From Zonotrichia leucophrys gambelii (Eukaryota > Chordata > Aves > Passeriformes > Passerellidae), in contig NC_088172.1 of NCBI RefSeq assembly GCF_028769735.1, forward strand, positions 63,643,075-63,707,074: a DNA stretch of 64,000 nt, read 5' to 3'. The translations under genes and the position numbers were made by a program. Under the pieces are notes generated by a model. The model searched no databases and was not told the DNA's origin. It saw nothing but the letters and a program-made list of their open reading frames with translations. Below are positions 63,023 to 64,000 of the stretch, piece after piece (position 1 is the first letter of the stretch; every line of letters starts with the position of its first letter).

Positions 63023-64000
63023 ACAATTACAAGTGACTTAAGACATATGGCAAACTTAATTATGCTTAAACATACTGGCTTCCAATCTTTTCAATCATGA
63101 CAAAAGTTGATGTCTAAAATTAAAATGCATTTGAGATTTTAGTTACAGGAGATGCCTAGCAGAATTTACTCTTTTTATGTTACTAAATTCTATTGATAGT
63201 GTTTCTCAAAAAAATAAACAACATAACACAAAAAACCCTTTCACTACTTATAGTTAAATATTACTTAACAAAGATGATGAGGATGATTTTGGGGAAGCAT
63301 GACATGGAATGAAAATCATAAGTCTGAATTTGATCCTCAAAGCTTGGTAGCAACTTGATATGCAGTTACTCCCATTACAGAATTATAAGACCAAAAGATG
63401 TATATGTGTATGCTAAATTGTAAGATCCCAGGTGCTTTAAAATGAGCCAAGAAAATGAGACCAATGCTCACAATCAGTGAAACACAAGCACAGAGTAAGC
63501 ACAAGAATGCAAGTCCATGCAAATGCAGGAACACCAATTTTTCAAATGAAACAGTAGAGAGAATACTAATGAGCAGAGAGGGTAACTACTCATGCTGTAT
63601 TTGCCCAAGACAACACAAAAGGAGCTCTGCAAGACTGAGCCTCTTGGGGGTTTTGTTGTTGCTGTTGTTTTGTCCTTTTGGTTTCCTATGTGGACGTGAT
63701 TTTGCCACACCGCCCAACAAAAGGCTGCCAAGTGCTACTCTGGAGCATGAACTGAACATCAGCTCAGAGTAAAGGATGCTACCAGCTACACTGCCAGTCC
63801 ATCCCCGCATCACCACCAAGGGTTTTACACCTTCTGTGAAAGCTAAACTGGCTAATTCCTGCAGGACCACAGTCTGAGTAGAGATGGCCACAGACATAAG
63901 CAATAAGCCATTCAACTGCACCAGTAACTTTAATGACAACAAGCATTTAATAAAGGTGCGACAAGCAGAACTTAATGACCTCGCCCATATTAGAAGTAGA

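Larger units (their letters stand above)
52827..64000. other. Unique AT-rich sequence, mostly non-coding
   Basis: No gene is confirmed. A 15-base word (tacaatacctgtaat) is repeated at 53090-53104 and 53107-53121. Frames of about 114 to 117 codons on the plus strand at 57381-57734 and 59303-59647 have somewhat coding-like composition but no splice support, no family motif and no initiation context. Simple A-rich tracts are listed separately. A possible short LINE tail lies near 62981-63022. Confidence 0.5.

Noticed and set aside
1..64000. CRISPR arrays, prophage, operons or plasmid-type features
   Set aside because: No regularly spaced repeats, no long ORFs and no ribosome-binding-site-led genes. 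The repeat content is that of a bird genome.

Overview
The window looks like ordinary AT-rich nuclear DNA from a bird, most likely a songbird. The evidence is the repeats. There is a CR1 LINE with a recognisable ORF2 relic and the typical CR1 3' end (34465-35072), a second CR1 cluster (46496-47046), and two solo LTRs that resemble LTR families known from avian, especially passerine, genomes (8613-9207 and 21107-21488). I see no bacterial-style operons, dense ORFs, tRNA or rRNA genes, CRISPR arrays or phage modules. Reading frames are short everywhere (longest about 155 codons), and the longest one lies across the 3' part of an LTR. The window is therefore intronic or intergenic.

Layout. 1-8.6 kb: AT-rich unique sequence with an A/C-only tract, a perfect AT-rich foldback, and one possible minus-strand exon coding two hydrophobic segments. 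8.6-9.2 kb: first solo LTR. 9.2-21.1 kb: unique sequence holding the best splice-bounded minus-strand open segments (10362-10427, 11766-11854, 17181-17241), a coding-like plus-strand ORF (12574-12822), A/C-rich tracts and a TTTG/CAAA foldback. 21.1-21.5 kb: second solo LTR with a perfect 6-bp target duplication. 21.5-34.4 kb: unique sequence with a long imperfect palindrome (22403-22492) and a coding-like ORF (23443-23595). 34.5-35.1 kb: CR1 with a large internal deletion. 35-46.5 kb: unique sequence, a possible conserved non-coding block near 38.1-38.6 kb and a decayed LINE tail near 44.0 kb. 46.5-47.05 kb: a young CR1 tail next to a much older CR1 3' fragment. 47-52.5 kb: unique sequence with one cysteine-rich open segment. 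52.53-52.77 kb: the only CpG island in the window, the best candidate for a promoter and first exon. 52.8-64 kb: AT-rich sequence with simple repeats.

Interpretation. The CpG island and several minus-strand segments bounded by splice-like signals fit a multi-exon gene read right to left, but this is inference. Short open segments flanked by GT/AG occur by chance at this base composition, and I recognise none of the peptides. All exon calls therefore carry low confidence. I found no convincing new biological system. The most notable structures are the 44-bp-arm palindrome at 22.4 kb, the perfect 17-bp-arm hairpin at 45.5 kb, the clean solo LTR at 21.1 kb and the isolated CpG island.
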